Positions 37,335 through 48,328 of a stretch of DNA of 64,000 bases are shown here, one piece after another. Origin of the DNA: AWTP1-13 sp963840075 (GTDB lineage: Bacteria > Pseudomonadota > Alphaproteobacteria > Rhizobiales > Hyphomicrobiaceae); assembly GCA_963840075.1 (NCBI GenBank), contig CAWIXS010000047.1, forward strand, positions 1 through 64,000, in the 5' to 3' direction. Position 1 is the stretch's first letter. The number at the start of each line of letters is the position of its first letter. A program made the position numbers and the translations under genes. The notes beneath the pieces are model-generated. The model had not been told where the DNA came from and searched no databases. It saw only the letters and a program-made list of their open reading frames with translations.

Positions 37335-39254
37335 ATGCGACGCTGGCTCTGGCGGCTTGTCTGCGCGGCGCCCATGCTCGCGGCTCTCGGCGATCCCGCC
37401 CTGGCGGAGCCGGAGATCGTCTGGCAGGTGGAGAACCCCTTCCGCTTCCTCCTCGACCCGGCCGATACCGAGGTGCACCGCGCGACCTGGGCCAGCCTCA
37501 GCCCCGAGCAGCGTGCAACGCCCGTGCTGTCGGCGGAGAAGCTGCTCTCGGCGCGCCATCCGGAGGCCGGATGGAGCGCCACCATGTACGACAAGACGTG
37601 CTGGGACGCCAAGCGCACCAGGTACGAGTGCCGCGACCTCAACGACTACCTCAACCCCAAGTCGCACATCGTGCGCGCCAACTTGAAGGACCTGCCGGAC
37701 GCGCACACGGTCGATTGCACCTGGCTGACTGCGCCGCAGGGCCGCGGCGGGCGCGGCAAGGCCGTGACGCTGCCCTGCGACGTGACCGTGCAGCTCGAGA
37801 TACCCTACCCGGACGGGGCGTGGATCAAGGTGGAGATCGGCGGCCGGCAGGTGGCGGAGGTCATGGCGCGCGTCAACGACCTCTTCATCGTCGGCATGGG
37901 GGACAGCTTCGCCTCGGGCGAGGGCAATCCGGACGTGCCGGTGCAGCTGTCTCCGACCCGGTCCGTGGACTACGAGCCCGGCAACAAGAAGACGCGCCTT
38001 GCGGGCTATCCTGCGCGCATCGGCCACTGGAAGGCGATCGGCGACAGGACCTTCATCGAGGAGAATGCGCGCTGGCAGGACCAGGCCTGCCATCGCTCGC
38101 TCTACTCGCATCAGCTGCGGGCGGCCCTTCAGATCGCGGTCGAGGACCCGCACCGCGCGGTGACCTTCGTGGGCGTGGCCTGCTCCGGCGCGGAGACCAC
38201 CTTCGGCCTGTTCCTGCGCTACAAGGGCCACGAGTGGGTGCCGAACCCGCCGCGGCTGTCGCAGATCTCCGCGATCGCGGAGGCGCAGTGCGCCAACAAG
38301 GACGCGCGCGACCACGAGCTGCCCGAGGCCTACCACATGAACGAGAAGATCCCCGACCTCAAAGGGGGGCTGGTGCTGAGGAAGTGCGACGCCGACAGGG
38401 CCCGCAAGATCGACCTGCTGTTCCTCTCCATCGGCGGCAACGACATCGGCTTCTCCAGGCTGGTGGCCAACGCGGTGCTGGCCGACACCTCCATGCTGCG
38501 CCGGCTCGGCGGCTGGTTCGGCCAGGTGCACGGCTTCAAGGAGGCCGGCGGATTGCTCGATCTGCTCGATGACCGGCTCAAGGCGGTCAATCGCGCGACG
38601 CACTTCCTCCTGCACATCCCGTGGTCGGAATCGGACCGGGTGATCCTGACCGGCTACCCGCCGCTCGCGCTGCTGGGCGACGGCAGCTCCGTCTGTCCCG
38701 ACGGCAACACCGGCATGACCGTGCTTCCCGACTTCTTCCTGAGCGAGGCCAAGGCGCGCGAGGGCAACACCACGGCGGAGCGTCTGCATGCGGTGATGGA
38801 GGACAGCGCCCGCCAGCACGGCTGGACGCTCGTCGCTTCCCATCGGCCGGCGTTCCGCGGACGCGGCATCTGTGCGGGCCACACCGAGGTGTCCTGGGGC
38901 ATGACCGACGACATGCGCCTTCCACGGCTGATCGATGACGTGTGGGAGCCCTACAACCCCTCCGAGTGGCGCGCGTATGCCTCGCGGCACAGATGGTTCC
39001 GCACGCCCAACGATGCCTTCATGACGGGCAATTTCCACGTCTCGCAGTCGCTGCTGCAGAAGATCATGAAGACGCAGAAGCTGTCATGGGTGCAGCCACT
39101 GCTTGCCAGCCTCTACTCGGGTGCCTTTCACCCGACCGCCGAAGGCCAGGCCGCGATTGCCGATGCGGTGGTAGAGAAGTCGCGCGCCATTCTGGCGAAG
39201 TACGAGGCCAAGCGGCGGGCGGATATCGACCGTGGCTTGGACTTCGCGAAATAG
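37335..39254 (+). CDS. Secreted SGNH/GDSL-type hydrolase-like protein
   Basis: 639-aa protein with signal peptide (LVCAAPMLAALGDPALAEP). The SGNH blocks are present: GMGDSFASGEGNPD (nucleophile Ser191), SIGGNDIGFS (block III Gly-Asn) and the late FHPTAEGQAAIAD with catalytic His. An N-terminal beta-rich region of about 180 residues precedes the hydrolase core. Several Cys (CWDAKRTRYEC) suggest disulfides and a periplasmic or outer location. Substrate unknown; GDSL-type lipases/esterases are the nearest functional class. Confidence 0.8.
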   Translation: MRRWLWRLVCAAPMLAALGDPALAEPEIVWQVENPFRFLLDPADTEVHRATWASLSPEQRATPVLSAEKLLSARHPEAGWSATMYDKTCWDAKRTRYECRDLNDYLNPKSHIVRANLKDLPDAHTVDCTWLTAPQGRGGRGKAVTLPCDVTVQLEIPYPDGAWIKVEIGGRQVAEVMARVNDLFIVGMGDSFASGEGNPDVPVQLSPTRSVDYEPGNKKTRLAGYPARIGHWKAIGDRTFIEENARWQDQACHRSLYSHQLRAALQIAVEDPHRAVTFVGVACSGAETTFGLFLRYKGHEWVPNPPRLSQISAIAEAQCANKDARDHELPEAYHMNEKIPDLKGGLVLRKCDADRARKIDLLFLSIGGNDIGFSRLVANAVLADTSMLRRLGGWFGQVHGFKEAGGLLDLLDDRLKAVNRATHFLLHIPWSESDRVILTGYPPLALLGDGSSVCPDGNTGMTVLPDFFLSEAKAREGNTTAERLHAVMEDSARQHGWTLVASHRPAFRGRGICAGHTEVSWGMTDDMRLPRLIDDVWEPYNPSEWRAYASRHRWFRTPNDAFMTGNFHVSQSLLQKIMKTQKLSWVQPLLASLYSGAFHPTAEGQAAIADAVVEKSRAILAKYEAKRRADIDRGLDFAK

Positions 39255-39446
39255 GGTGCGGTCGAAGGCTCGGCTCGCGTGCATCGCGCATCTCCCGCAT
39301 CACTTTGCTACGGTGCACGCGCCCCCGGACGGTTGCGGCTACGCAATAGCAACGCATCGATGCTAACGATGGCGTGCCGGCGCGCCGTTGCGCCCGCGAC
39401 GGGGGCCCTCGTTCCAGTAGAGACAGTGCGCAGGTAGATTGCGCGA

Positions 39447-39824
39447 ATGCACAACTGCACGAAGATGTACAACTGCCAGAAATGTCCCGGCTACTGCTGC
39501 TCCTATCCGCTGATTGCGCTGACCAAGCGCGACGTGGAACGGCTCGCGAAGCACTTCGGCCTCGGCTTCGAGGAGGCCAAGGCCAAGTTCACGGCCGAGC
39601 GCTGGGGCCACAAGTACTCCATGCGCCGCAAGAAGGACGAGCACTTCGGCCGGGTGTGCCGGTTCTTCGACACCGACAAGCGGCGCTGCACGGTCTATGA
39701 GGCCCGCCCCGCCACCTGCCGCAGCTACCCGGGGAACGGACGCTGCGGCTACTACGACTTCCTGTCGTTCGAGCGCACGACGCAGGACGACCCCGAGTTC
39801 ATCGCCACGACCTACAACAAATAG
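39447..39824 (+). CDS. YkgJ-family cysteine cluster protein
   Basis: 125 aa. The N-terminus MHNCTKMYNCQKCPGYCCSY and the later RPATCRSYPGNGRCGYYDF match the CxxCx(n)CC cluster family (UPF0153/YkgJ), thought to bind zinc or iron-sulfur. Function not established. It ends at a hairpin shared with the convergent helicase gene. Confidence 0.82.
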   Translation: MHNCTKMYNCQKCPGYCCSYPLIALTKRDVERLAKHFGLGFEEAKAKFTAERWGHKYSMRRKKDEHFGRVCRFFDTDKRRCTVYEARPATCRSYPGNGRCGYYDFLSFERTTQDDPEFIATTYNK

Positions 39825-39846
39825 GCGGGCGGGGTCGGTAAGCGGA

Positions 39847-39867
39847 GTCAGACCCTGCGGGTCTGAC
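39847..39867. terminator. Hairpin between convergent genes
   Basis: GTCAGACCC (39847-39855), loop TGC, GGGTCTGAC (39859-39867): perfect 9-bp stem, 3-base loop, between the stops at 39824 (+) and 39882 (-). No T-run, so terminator action is inferred from position. The same core GTCAGACCC/GGGTCTGAC occurs at 60641-60682. Confidence 0.5.
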
Positions 39868-39881
39868 CCAGGGCTGGTCCG

Positions 39882-41477
39882 CTAGTGGCCGGTCCGCGTG
39901 GTGCGCCGGAGGAAGGCTGGTACGTGGTCGCCGAGGCCGACGGGCGTGGGGAAGCGGTCGTCCCTGTCGCTCCGCCGCGGCTCGCGCGGCTCCCAGGGCT
40001 GACGCGGAGGCCTGCGTGGCGCCTTCTGCCGTTGCGGCTTGCGGGCGGCGGTCTCCCGGCTGGCGTGGGCGCCGTTGTCGGCCTCCCTCGGAGCACGGTC
40101 AGCACGGTCGGGTGCATGCGCCGGCGCATCTTCGGCCGCGAATGCCGGCGCCTTCCGTGCTGTCCTCTCCTTCGCTGCACCGGCCTCGGGGGCGGCCGGG
40201 CGGCGCTTGCGGCCCTGCGCCGCCGGTTTCGCTCCGTCCTCGGCGCGCTTGGCCTTGGGCTCGCGCCGCGGCTCCGGGCGGCGGCTGGCGCCGCGCCGGC
40301 CGCGGCCGCGCCGGCGCTCGCCGCTGGCCATGTCCTCGGCACTGGGCGGATCGCCGAGCCAGGTGACGGGCGCGCCCAGCATGCGCTCGATGTCCTTGAG
40401 CTGCTTGATGTCGTCGGGCGTGACGATGGTCAGCGAGCGGCCCTCCTTGCCGGCGCGGCCGGTGCGGCCGATGCGGTGCACGTAGTCGTCCGCCTGCCAG
40501 GGCACGTCGAAGTTGAAGATGTGGCTCACGTCGGGGATGTCGAGGCCGCGCGCCGCCACGTCGCTCGCCGCCAGGAAGGTGATGGTCCCGTCGCGGAACT
40601 TCGCGAGCGTGTCCATGCGGCTCATCTGGTCCATGTCGCCGTGCAGCGCGCCGGCATTGAAGCCGTGCTTCTGCAGCGACTTCAACAGGATCGCCACGTC
40701 GCGCTTGCGGTTGCAGAAGATGATGGCGTTCTTGACGTGCTCGGAGCCGATCAGATCGCGCAGCATCTCGCGCTTCTCCCAGTCCTCGATCGAGGGGCAG
40801 TAGCGGAACAGCTGGGTGATGGCGTTGGGGGCGGTCGCGGGAGGGGCGACCTCGATGCGCGCCGGGTCCTTCAGGAAGGTGTCGACCAGGCGCTGGATCT
40901 CCGGCGGCATGGTGGCCGAGAAGAACAGGGTCTGGCGGCGCGGCGGCAGCAGCCTGCAGATCTTCTCGATGTCGGGGATGAAGCCCATGTCGAGCATGCG
41001 GTCGGCTTCGTCGATCACCAGGATCTCCACCCCGTTGAGCAGCAGCTTGCCGCGCTGGAAGTGGTCGAGCATCCGGCCGGGCGTGGCGATCAGCACGTCG
41101 GCACCGCGGTCGAGGATCTTCAGCTGCTCGTCGAACGAGACGCCGCCGATCAGCAGCGCCACGGTCAGACGATGGTTGACCCCGTATTTCTTGAAGCTCT
41201 GCGCGACCTGATCGGCCAGCTCGCGTGTGGGGGCGAGGATCAGCGAGCGCGGCATGCGCGCCCGTGCGCGGCCCGCCTCCAGCCGCACCAGCATGGGCAG
41301 CACGAAGCCCGCTGTCTTGCCGGTGCCGGTCTGTGCGATGCCGAGCACATCGCGCCCGGTCACGGCAACAGGGATTGCCTGGATCTGGATGGGGGTGGGC
41401 GTGGTGTAGCCCGCGGCCTCGATGGCGGCCTGGACTTTGGCGCTGAGCCCTAGCTCAGCGAAGGTGGAAGTCTGCAA
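39882..41477 (-). CDS. rhlE: DEAD-box ATP-dependent RNA helicase
   Basis: 531 aa from TTG 41477, which gives (M)QTSTFAELGLSAKVQAAIE, the usual RhlE N-terminus; an ATG at 41525 would add 16 basic residues. Motifs in order: Q motif TTPTPIQIQAIP, motif I AQTGTGKT, PTRELADQV, motif II VIDEADRMLD, SAT in FFSATMPPE, and VI HRIGRTGRAG. After about residue 390 comes a long Arg/Lys/Ala/Pro-rich tail that likely binds RNA. RhlE is the best fit, though several paralogues share this layout. Confidence 0.88.
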   Translation of the reverse strand: MQTSTFAELGLSAKVQAAIEAAGYTTPTPIQIQAIPVAVTGRDVLGIAQTGTGKTAGFVLPMLVRLEAGRARARMPRSLILAPTRELADQVAQSFKKYGVNHRLTVALLIGGVSFDEQLKILDRGADVLIATPGRMLDHFQRGKLLLNGVEILVIDEADRMLDMGFIPDIEKICRLLPPRRQTLFFSATMPPEIQRLVDTFLKDPARIEVAPPATAPNAITQLFRYCPSIEDWEKREMLRDLIGSEHVKNAIIFCNRKRDVAILLKSLQKHGFNAGALHGDMDQMSRMDTLAKFRDGTITFLAASDVAARGLDIPDVSHIFNFDVPWQADDYVHRIGRTGRAGKEGRSLTIVTPDDIKQLKDIERMLGAPVTWLGDPPSAEDMASGERRRGRGRRGASRRPEPRREPKAKRAEDGAKPAAQGRKRRPAAPEAGAAKERTARKAPAFAAEDAPAHAPDRADRAPREADNGAHASRETAARKPQRQKAPRRPPRQPWEPREPRRSDRDDRFPTPVGLGDHVPAFLRRTTRTGH

Positions 41478-41877
41478 AAGGAGGATTCTCCGTCTCTCGT
41501 CATGCGTTCGCCGACCCTCGCGCACCGCACATGGGCGGGATGCCCATGGGCACGAGAGCTACGGCAGCGAGAGCGCAGGGGGACTTGGCACAAAGGGCCT
41601 AACGGGCAACCTCGAAGCGTGGGGAAAATGGATCATGAAAGGCGATCCCCTGCGCCCGTTACGAACCGGTACATGGCATTGTTCGAGCCCGATTGCAAGG
41701 AACGGCGGTTCGGGTCCCCCAAATTGTTGGCGCAGCCGGTTTTGCAACCTTGGGGAGTATCTGGTTGATCGGCCTGGGTTTCTGCTGGAAGCGGCGGCGT
41801 CGGCCGAGATGTCAGCTTCCCCCGGCATGCATGCCTCGGTAAAGATCCAGGACAGGCTCGCCGAAGGGAGATGCAAC
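41478..41877. other. Divergent promoter region, rhlE / hydrolase
   Basis: 400 bases between two divergent genes; no supported gene. AT content is a little higher near 41600-41720, where promoters would be expected, but no clear -35/-10 pair was identified. Confidence 0.4.
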
Positions 41878-42580
41878 ATGGCCGCGAAGGGGAATCTGGT
41901 GCTGGTTCCGGGGCTCCTGTGCACCAGGGCGCTGTGGGAGCCGCAGATCGCAGGGCTCGCCGACATCGCGGACTGCACGGTTGCCGATCACACGCAGCCA
42001 CGACACCATGGAGGGCATCGCCCGGTCGATCCTGGAGCAGGCGCCCCCCACCTTCGCCCTCGCCGGCCTCTCCATGGGCGGCTACATCTCCTACGCGATC
42101 GTGCGTCAGGCGCCCGACCGCGTGGAACGGCTGGCTTTGCTCGACACCGGCGTCCGCGCCGACGCCCCGGAGCGCCGGGCGCGGCGCCTGGAGCTGATCG
42201 CGCTGGCCGAGCGCGAGGGCGCGGGAGCCGCGCAGGACGCGCTGATGCCGGTGCTGGTCCACAAGGACCGGCTGGCGGACAAGCCGCTGGTCGAAACCGT
42301 GCGGCAGATGGCGGTCGATACCGGCGTGGAGGCCTTCAAGCGCCAGCAGGCGGCGATCATGGGCCGGCCCGACAACCGCCCGCTGCTGGCGGGCATCGGC
42401 TGCCCGACCCTCGTCATCGTCGGGCGCGAGGACGCGCTGACGCCCCCGGAGACGGCGCAGGAGATCGCCGCCGGGATACCGGGGGCACGGCTCGAGATCG
42501 TGCCCGACTGCGGCCATCTCTCCACCATGGAGCGCCCCGAGGCTGTCAATCGCGCCCTGCGGGCATGGCTCACGCAGTAG
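41878..42580 (+). CDS. Alpha/beta hydrolase, frameshifted
   Basis: About 233 aa when one extra base near 41995 is removed (cacacg-c-agccac): VADHT then joins SHDTMEGIARSILEQ. LVPGLLCTRALWEP is the oxyanion block, LAGLSMGGYISYAIV the nucleophile elbow, IVGREDALTPPETAQ the Asp loop and PDCGHLSTMERPEAV the His loop. All catalytic residues are intact. Substrate unknown. Upstream in-frame ATG at 41827 region is possible but ATG 41878 gives the standard start. Confidence 0.78.
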
Positions 42581-42712
42581 CCGTCCTGCCTGCAGCCGAG
42601 ACGACGGTTAACCCTCGGAAAACCTTTTTGGGGGCCTCGGTTGCGATCAGGCCGCGGCGCTCCGATGCTCGCACGAGATGCAGGTGCGGCATGTCTTTCG
42701 CGGGAGCCCAGC

Positions 42713-43003
42713 ATGGCGCGAGCAACGCAGAGTCGTACCGAGCGCCGCAAGCTCGACGCTCGTTTGGACGAGGCGCTGGAGGAGACGTTTCCGGCCAGCG
42801 ACCCGTTTTCCGTGGGTCGTTTCACGGGCACCGAGCCGCCGTCGCGGCCGGTCGACACCAAGGCCGCCGAGTGGCCCGTGCCGCATCGACGCCGGCGCAA
42901 GCCGCGGGACGGATCAGGCACAACAGCAGTGACGCGGGGCGCGCTGCGCCCGACCCGACCTAGCGATCGACGCGCATCTTCTGGCGCCGCGCGTAGGCGA
43001 TGA
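42713..43003 (+). CDS. Small ETFPASDP-motif protein
   Basis: 96 aa from ATG 42713. RRKLDARLDEALEETFPASD followed by PF is a motif common in short uncharacterised alphaproteobacterial proteins, usually written LDEALEETFPASDP. The rest is Arg-rich and low complexity. The 3' end overlaps the convergent OstA-like gene by 44 bases. Confidence 0.6.
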   Translation: MARATQSRTERRKLDARLDEALEETFPASDPFSVGRFTGTEPPSRPVDTKAAEWPVPHRRRRKPRDGSGTTAVTRGALRPTRPSDRRASSGAARRR

Positions 43004-43322
43004 AGGCATCGCGCAGCTCGTCGTGCAGAGTGAGGGAGTTGGCGCTCGTGACCTTGCCGTCGGCATCCTGCAGCGTGACGTTGCCGCGCGCGGTCAGCTT
43101 TCGCGTGCCGCGGTCGTAGGCGACCTCGTCGGCCAGCAGGATCTCGCCGTAGAAGCGGATCTCGACGCTGCCGCGCGCGGCGATGAGGTTGCTCCAGGTG
43201 TCCTCCACCAGCTCGTCCATGGAGATCTCGAGCTGGCTCCCCTGGGCCAGGGCGTGCATAGGGGCGGCAAGGAGGATAAGGAGGCAAAGCGCAGCGAGCG
43301 CGCTCGTTCGTGCGGTCGGCAT
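42960..43322 (-). CDS. Exported OstA/LptA-like single-domain protein
   Basis: 120 aa from ATG 43322. Signal peptide (LAALCLLILLAAPMHALAQG), then one short beta-jellyroll-like segment, GEILLADEVAYDRGTRKLTA followed by RGNVTLQDADGK. This matches the OstA repeat found in LptA and the N-terminus of LptD, proteins that bind lipopolysaccharide in the periplasm. It is much shorter than LptD and lacks the barrel, so it is LptA-like or a solitary relative. Function inferred from the domain only. Confidence 0.65.
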   Translation of the reverse strand: MPTARTSALAALCLLILLAAPMHALAQGSQLEISMDELVEDTWSNLIAARGSVEIRFYGEILLADEVAYDRGTRKLTARGNVTLQDADGKVTSANSLTLHDELRDAFIAYARRQKMRVDR

Positions 43323-43507
43323 CGCGATCCGGTTCCCCGTGTCAAAGGGCGTACTGCGGAAGATATTGTGCCCACCCGAGCGGGATTGTGAAGGGGGGCG
43401 CAAACTTCCAGCTCGCCGCCTCCCCCGAAATCCCACAGCGCATCAAGGCATGGCTGGCGAAGGAGGCTCGAGGGCGGCGGCCGACGCGTAAGGCATCGGA
43501 CCTGCGT

Positions 43508-43696
43508 CTACCTCTTCAGCCCCACCGCAAACCCCGTTCCGGTGGCACCGGGCGTGAACCGCACACTGAGCACCGCCGGCCTGGCGCAGGCCAGTCCGGT
43601 CCATTCCTCGTTCCATGCGGGCGGCGGCGATTGAGCGTCCGCACGGAGTGCTTGCGTGCCAATCAAGAGCACCACTGCCAGAAGGACACGACGCAT
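43508..43696 (-). CDS. Small exported protein
   Basis: 62 aa from ATG 43696 with a gagggttgc-type weak ribosome site. Signal peptide MRRVLLAVVLLIGTQALRAD then AQSPPPAWNEEWTGLACARP. Not recognised. Lies between the OstA-like gene and parE on the same strand. Confidence 0.45.
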   Translation of the reverse strand: MRRVLLAVVLLIGTQALRADAQSPPPAWNEEWTGLACARPAVLSVRFTPGATGTGFAVGLKR

Positions 43697-43910
43697 TGCG
43701 CAACCCTCCCTGTCGAGCATCGACCCGCTGAACAGCGCGAGCATGGGAAGCGACCTTGGCCGCATTCTGGCGTCGGAGTGGTGATCCCAAGGAAGGCTCA
43801 GCATCGGACCATCCCGCGGCCGAAACGAGCGGGTGCAGCGATGCGTGACGAGCACATCGTCCCACGTCGAAAACGCGCTACCGGCCGGTTCGGCTTGTGG
43901 AGAGGGATTC

Positions 43911-43945
43911 GGTGCAATCGGGCTGACGCCCGATTGGCACCCTAC
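43911..43945. repeat. Palindrome abutting the parE stop, copy 1
   Basis: GGTGCAATCGGGCTGACGCC and the following bases to CCCTAC. The hairpin is CAATCGGGC (43915-43923), loop TGAC, GCCCGATTG (43928-43936), flanked by GGTG and CACC. It lies two bases from the parE stop (43948). The same element occurs beside the bpt stop at 57430-57463 with a compensatory base-pair change. Confidence 0.7.
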
Positions 43946-43947
43946 GG

Positions 43948-46077
<2,130 letters not shown>

Positions 46078-46320
46078 GGACTTAAGCCCTCGCTCGTCGA
46101 GATTGTAGCTGACGCAACGCCACGCGCGGAAGCGCCTCCGGCCATGCGAATCCCGTCGAGACCGGCGCCAGGGTGAGGTGGCACGGCGGGGCTGCCTTGG
46201 CAAGCGGCAGGGGCCCGCGGCGGGCGCAATCCCCCGCCGATGAGATGCCACGCCCTTGCCAGGGCGGCAGCCGGTGGTCGCCGCGCAGCGCCCCGAGCCC
46301 CCTGGTCGCGACCAGCGGCC

Positions 46321-47637
46321 TCAATTCATCGAGTTGGGCAGCCACAGGGAGATCTGCGGGAAGGCGATCAGCAGCGTCATGATGAACACCTCGGCGGCGA
46401 GGAACCAGTAGCAGCCGCGGTAGATGGTCTTGAGCGGGATCTGGTTGCCGGTGGCGGTCGCGACCACGTAGATGTTGAAGCCGACCGGCGGGGTGAGCAG
46501 GCTGATGCCGATGTACTTCACCACCAGCACGCCGAGCCACACGAGGTCGAGCTTCAAGGCCGCGAACATCGGCACGAACACCGGGATGGTGAGCAGGATC
46601 ATGCCGAGCGGATCCATGAAGGTTCCGAGCACGATGTAGATCAGCGAGATCGCGATCACCAGGAGCAACGGGTCGACCGCCCACGAGCCGATCAGGTTGG
46701 TGAACATCTCGGCGGTGCCGATGAGCGCGAGAAACTTGGTGTAGATGATCGCGCCCATGCCGACGAAGAACAGCTGCAACGTCGTCGTCATGGCATCCTT
46801 GAAGGCGTCGACCAGCCCCTCCCAGCTCAGCTTGCGCTGCGCCAGTCCGATCACGATGGCGAGGAGCGCGCCCGCGGCCCCGCCTTCGGTCGGCGTCACT
46901 ATGCCGCTGTAGAGGCCGCCGATCACGCCCATGATGAGCACGACGATGGGCCACACCTGCGCCAGCGACGCCCAGCGCTCGCGCCACAGCGCCTGGCGGT
47001 CGTCGTAGAGGATCGGCGGCGCCAGCGAGGGATTGTGCCAGCAGCGGAGCATGATCATCAGCATGTAGACGACGGCGGTGAGGATGCCGGGAAGGATGCC
47101 GGCAATCAGCAGCTTGACGATCGAGACCTCCGCGAAGATGCCGTAGATGACGAAGGCGATGCTGGGCGGGATCAGGGCGTCGAGCGTGCCGCCGCTGGCG
47201 CACACGCCGGTGGCGAGACCCTTGTCGTACTTGTGTTTGAGCATCTCCGGGATGGCGAGGCGCGCCATCACCGCGGCGGCCGCCACGCTCGAGCCCGAGG
47301 CCGCGCCGAAGCCCGCGCAGGCCCAGTTGGTGGCCACGGCCAGACCGCCCGGCATCCACCCGAACCAGGCGAGCGCCGCGCGGAAGAGGGCCGTGCCGAT
47401 GCCGGAGTTGCCGGCGACGGCGCCCATCAGCAGGAACATCGGGATCGCCGAGAGGTCCCAGTTGGCGGCGAACACGAACGGGGTGTCGCGCAGCACGCTG
47501 AGCGCCACGTTGACGTTGCGCACGTACCAGAACCCGAGGAACGCGACGATGCCCATCGCCACGCCGATCGGGAAGCGCAGCGCCAGCAGCAGCAGCATCA
47601 AGCCGAGGCTGCCCAAGGCCAGGGTCAGCGGATCCAT
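46321..47637 (-). CDS. dctM: TRAP transporter large permease (DctM family), second locus
   Basis: 438 aa. Multi-helix protein with FPIGVAMGIVAFLGFWYVRN, SAIPMFLLMGAVAGNSGIG, CASGGTLDALIPPSIAFVIY and GGLYSGIVTPTEGGAAGALL, all DctM hallmarks. It lies 21 bases downstream of dctQ. Only weakly similar to the DctM at 22064, so it is a separate transporter. Confidence 0.9.
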   Translation of the reverse strand: MDPLTLALGSLGLMLLLLALRFPIGVAMGIVAFLGFWYVRNVNVALSVLRDTPFVFAANWDLSAIPMFLLMGAVAGNSGIGTALFRAALAWFGWMPGGLAVATNWACAGFGAASGSSVAAAAVMARLAIPEMLKHKYDKGLATGVCASGGTLDALIPPSIAFVIYGIFAEVSIVKLLIAGILPGILTAVVYMLMIMLRCWHNPSLAPPILYDDRQALWRERWASLAQVWPIVVLIMGVIGGLYSGIVTPTEGGAAGALLAIVIGLAQRKLSWEGLVDAFKDAMTTTLQLFFVGMGAIIYTKFLALIGTAEMFTNLIGSWAVDPLLLVIAISLIYIVLGTFMDPLGMILLTIPVFVPMFAALKLDLVWLGVLVVKYIGISLLTPPVGFNIYVVATATGNQIPLKTIYRGCYWFLAAEVFIMTLLIAFPQISLWLPNSMN

Positions 47638-47658
47638 GCTCTCATCCCCTTGCCCGGC

Positions 47659-48165
47659 TCAGCGCGGCTTCGGGCCGGCGAGGTCGGCGACCAGGCGCAG
47701 CGCCATGTGAAGACCCATCGATGCGCCCGCGATCGGCAACAGCCACCGGCTCGGCCACACCCACACGAAGCCTCCGGCGGCCTCCACGACCTCGCCAGCA
47801 ATGGTCTGCTGCACGGCACGCACGCCGGCCTGCCAGGTGAACAGGGCGATGAAGACGAGCGTGCAGGCCTTGACCACGGCACCGAGCCAGTAGTTGAAGC
47901 GCGCGCTGCCGATGCGCTCGAACATGCCGGCCACGATGTGATTGTTGCGCTGCTCGATCCAGGCCCACGGCAGGAAGGCGATGGCGACCATGTAGAGGTT
48001 CGCAACGATCTCGGTGGTGCCCATGAACGGCCGGTTGAAGAAGGTGCGTCCGGTCACGTCGATGCCGACGTGGATCATCATGGCGAAGCCGGCAATCAGG
48101 CCCATCCACAGCAGGACGTTGATCGGTATCTCGAGCAGCCGCAGCAGCCGGTTGACGATGTCCAT
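47659..48165 (-). CDS. dctQ: TRAP transporter small permease (DctQ family), second locus
   Basis: 168 aa from ATG 48165. Four helices; IPINVLLWMGLIAGFAMMIH, the conserved NRPFMGTTEIVANLYMVAIA and WAWIEQRNNHIVAGMF motif of DctQ. Upstream in the same direction lies a 26-codon signal-peptide ORF. Confidence 0.85.
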   Translation of the reverse strand: MDIVNRLLRLLEIPINVLLWMGLIAGFAMMIHVGIDVTGRTFFNRPFMGTTEIVANLYMVAIAFLPWAWIEQRNNHIVAGMFERIGSARFNYWLGAVVKACTLVFIALFTWQAGVRAVQQTIAGEVVEAAGGFVWVWPSRWLLPIAGASMGLHMALRLVADLAGPKPR

Positions 48166-48181
48166 GCTCACTCCCGATCCC

Positions 48182-48262
48182 TCACACGCGGGCGTCGGCG
48201 CTGACGGCGACCGCTGCACACAGCGCCGCGATGGCGGCTAGGGCATAGCGCTTCACGTGCAT
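48182..48262 (-). CDS. 26-aa orphan signal-peptide ORF
   Basis: Reads MHVKRYALAAIAALCAAVAV then SADARV and stops. A strong AGGGAGGA ribosome site sits upstream, and the upstream sequence CAAACAGGGAGGA resembles that of the first dctP (CAAAACAGGGAGGA). It looks like the start of a periplasmic protein whose body has been lost, or a leader peptide of the dctQ-dctM pair. Existence as an expressed gene is unproven. Confidence 0.35.
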   Translation of the reverse strand: MHVKRYALAAIAALCAAVAVSADARV

Positions 48263-48328
48263 TTCGCTGTCCTCCCTGTTTGAGACCGCCGGCCGCTGCC
48301 TGGAGGGCCGGTTCTTGTCGTTGTCGCG

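Noticed and set aside
37110..39038. Open frame of 642 codons on the - strand
   Set aside because: Mirror of the SGNH hydrolase gene; no motifs.
42600..42632. TTAACCCTCGGAAAACC considered as a CtrA site
   Set aside because: Only a half-site; the second TTAA is missing at the right spacing.
46240..48204. Open frame of 654 codons on the + strand opposite TRAP genes
   Set aside because: Arg/His/Glu-rich composition, no motifs, and it lies antisense to convincing dctM and dctQ. In GC-rich DNA such mirror frames are common.
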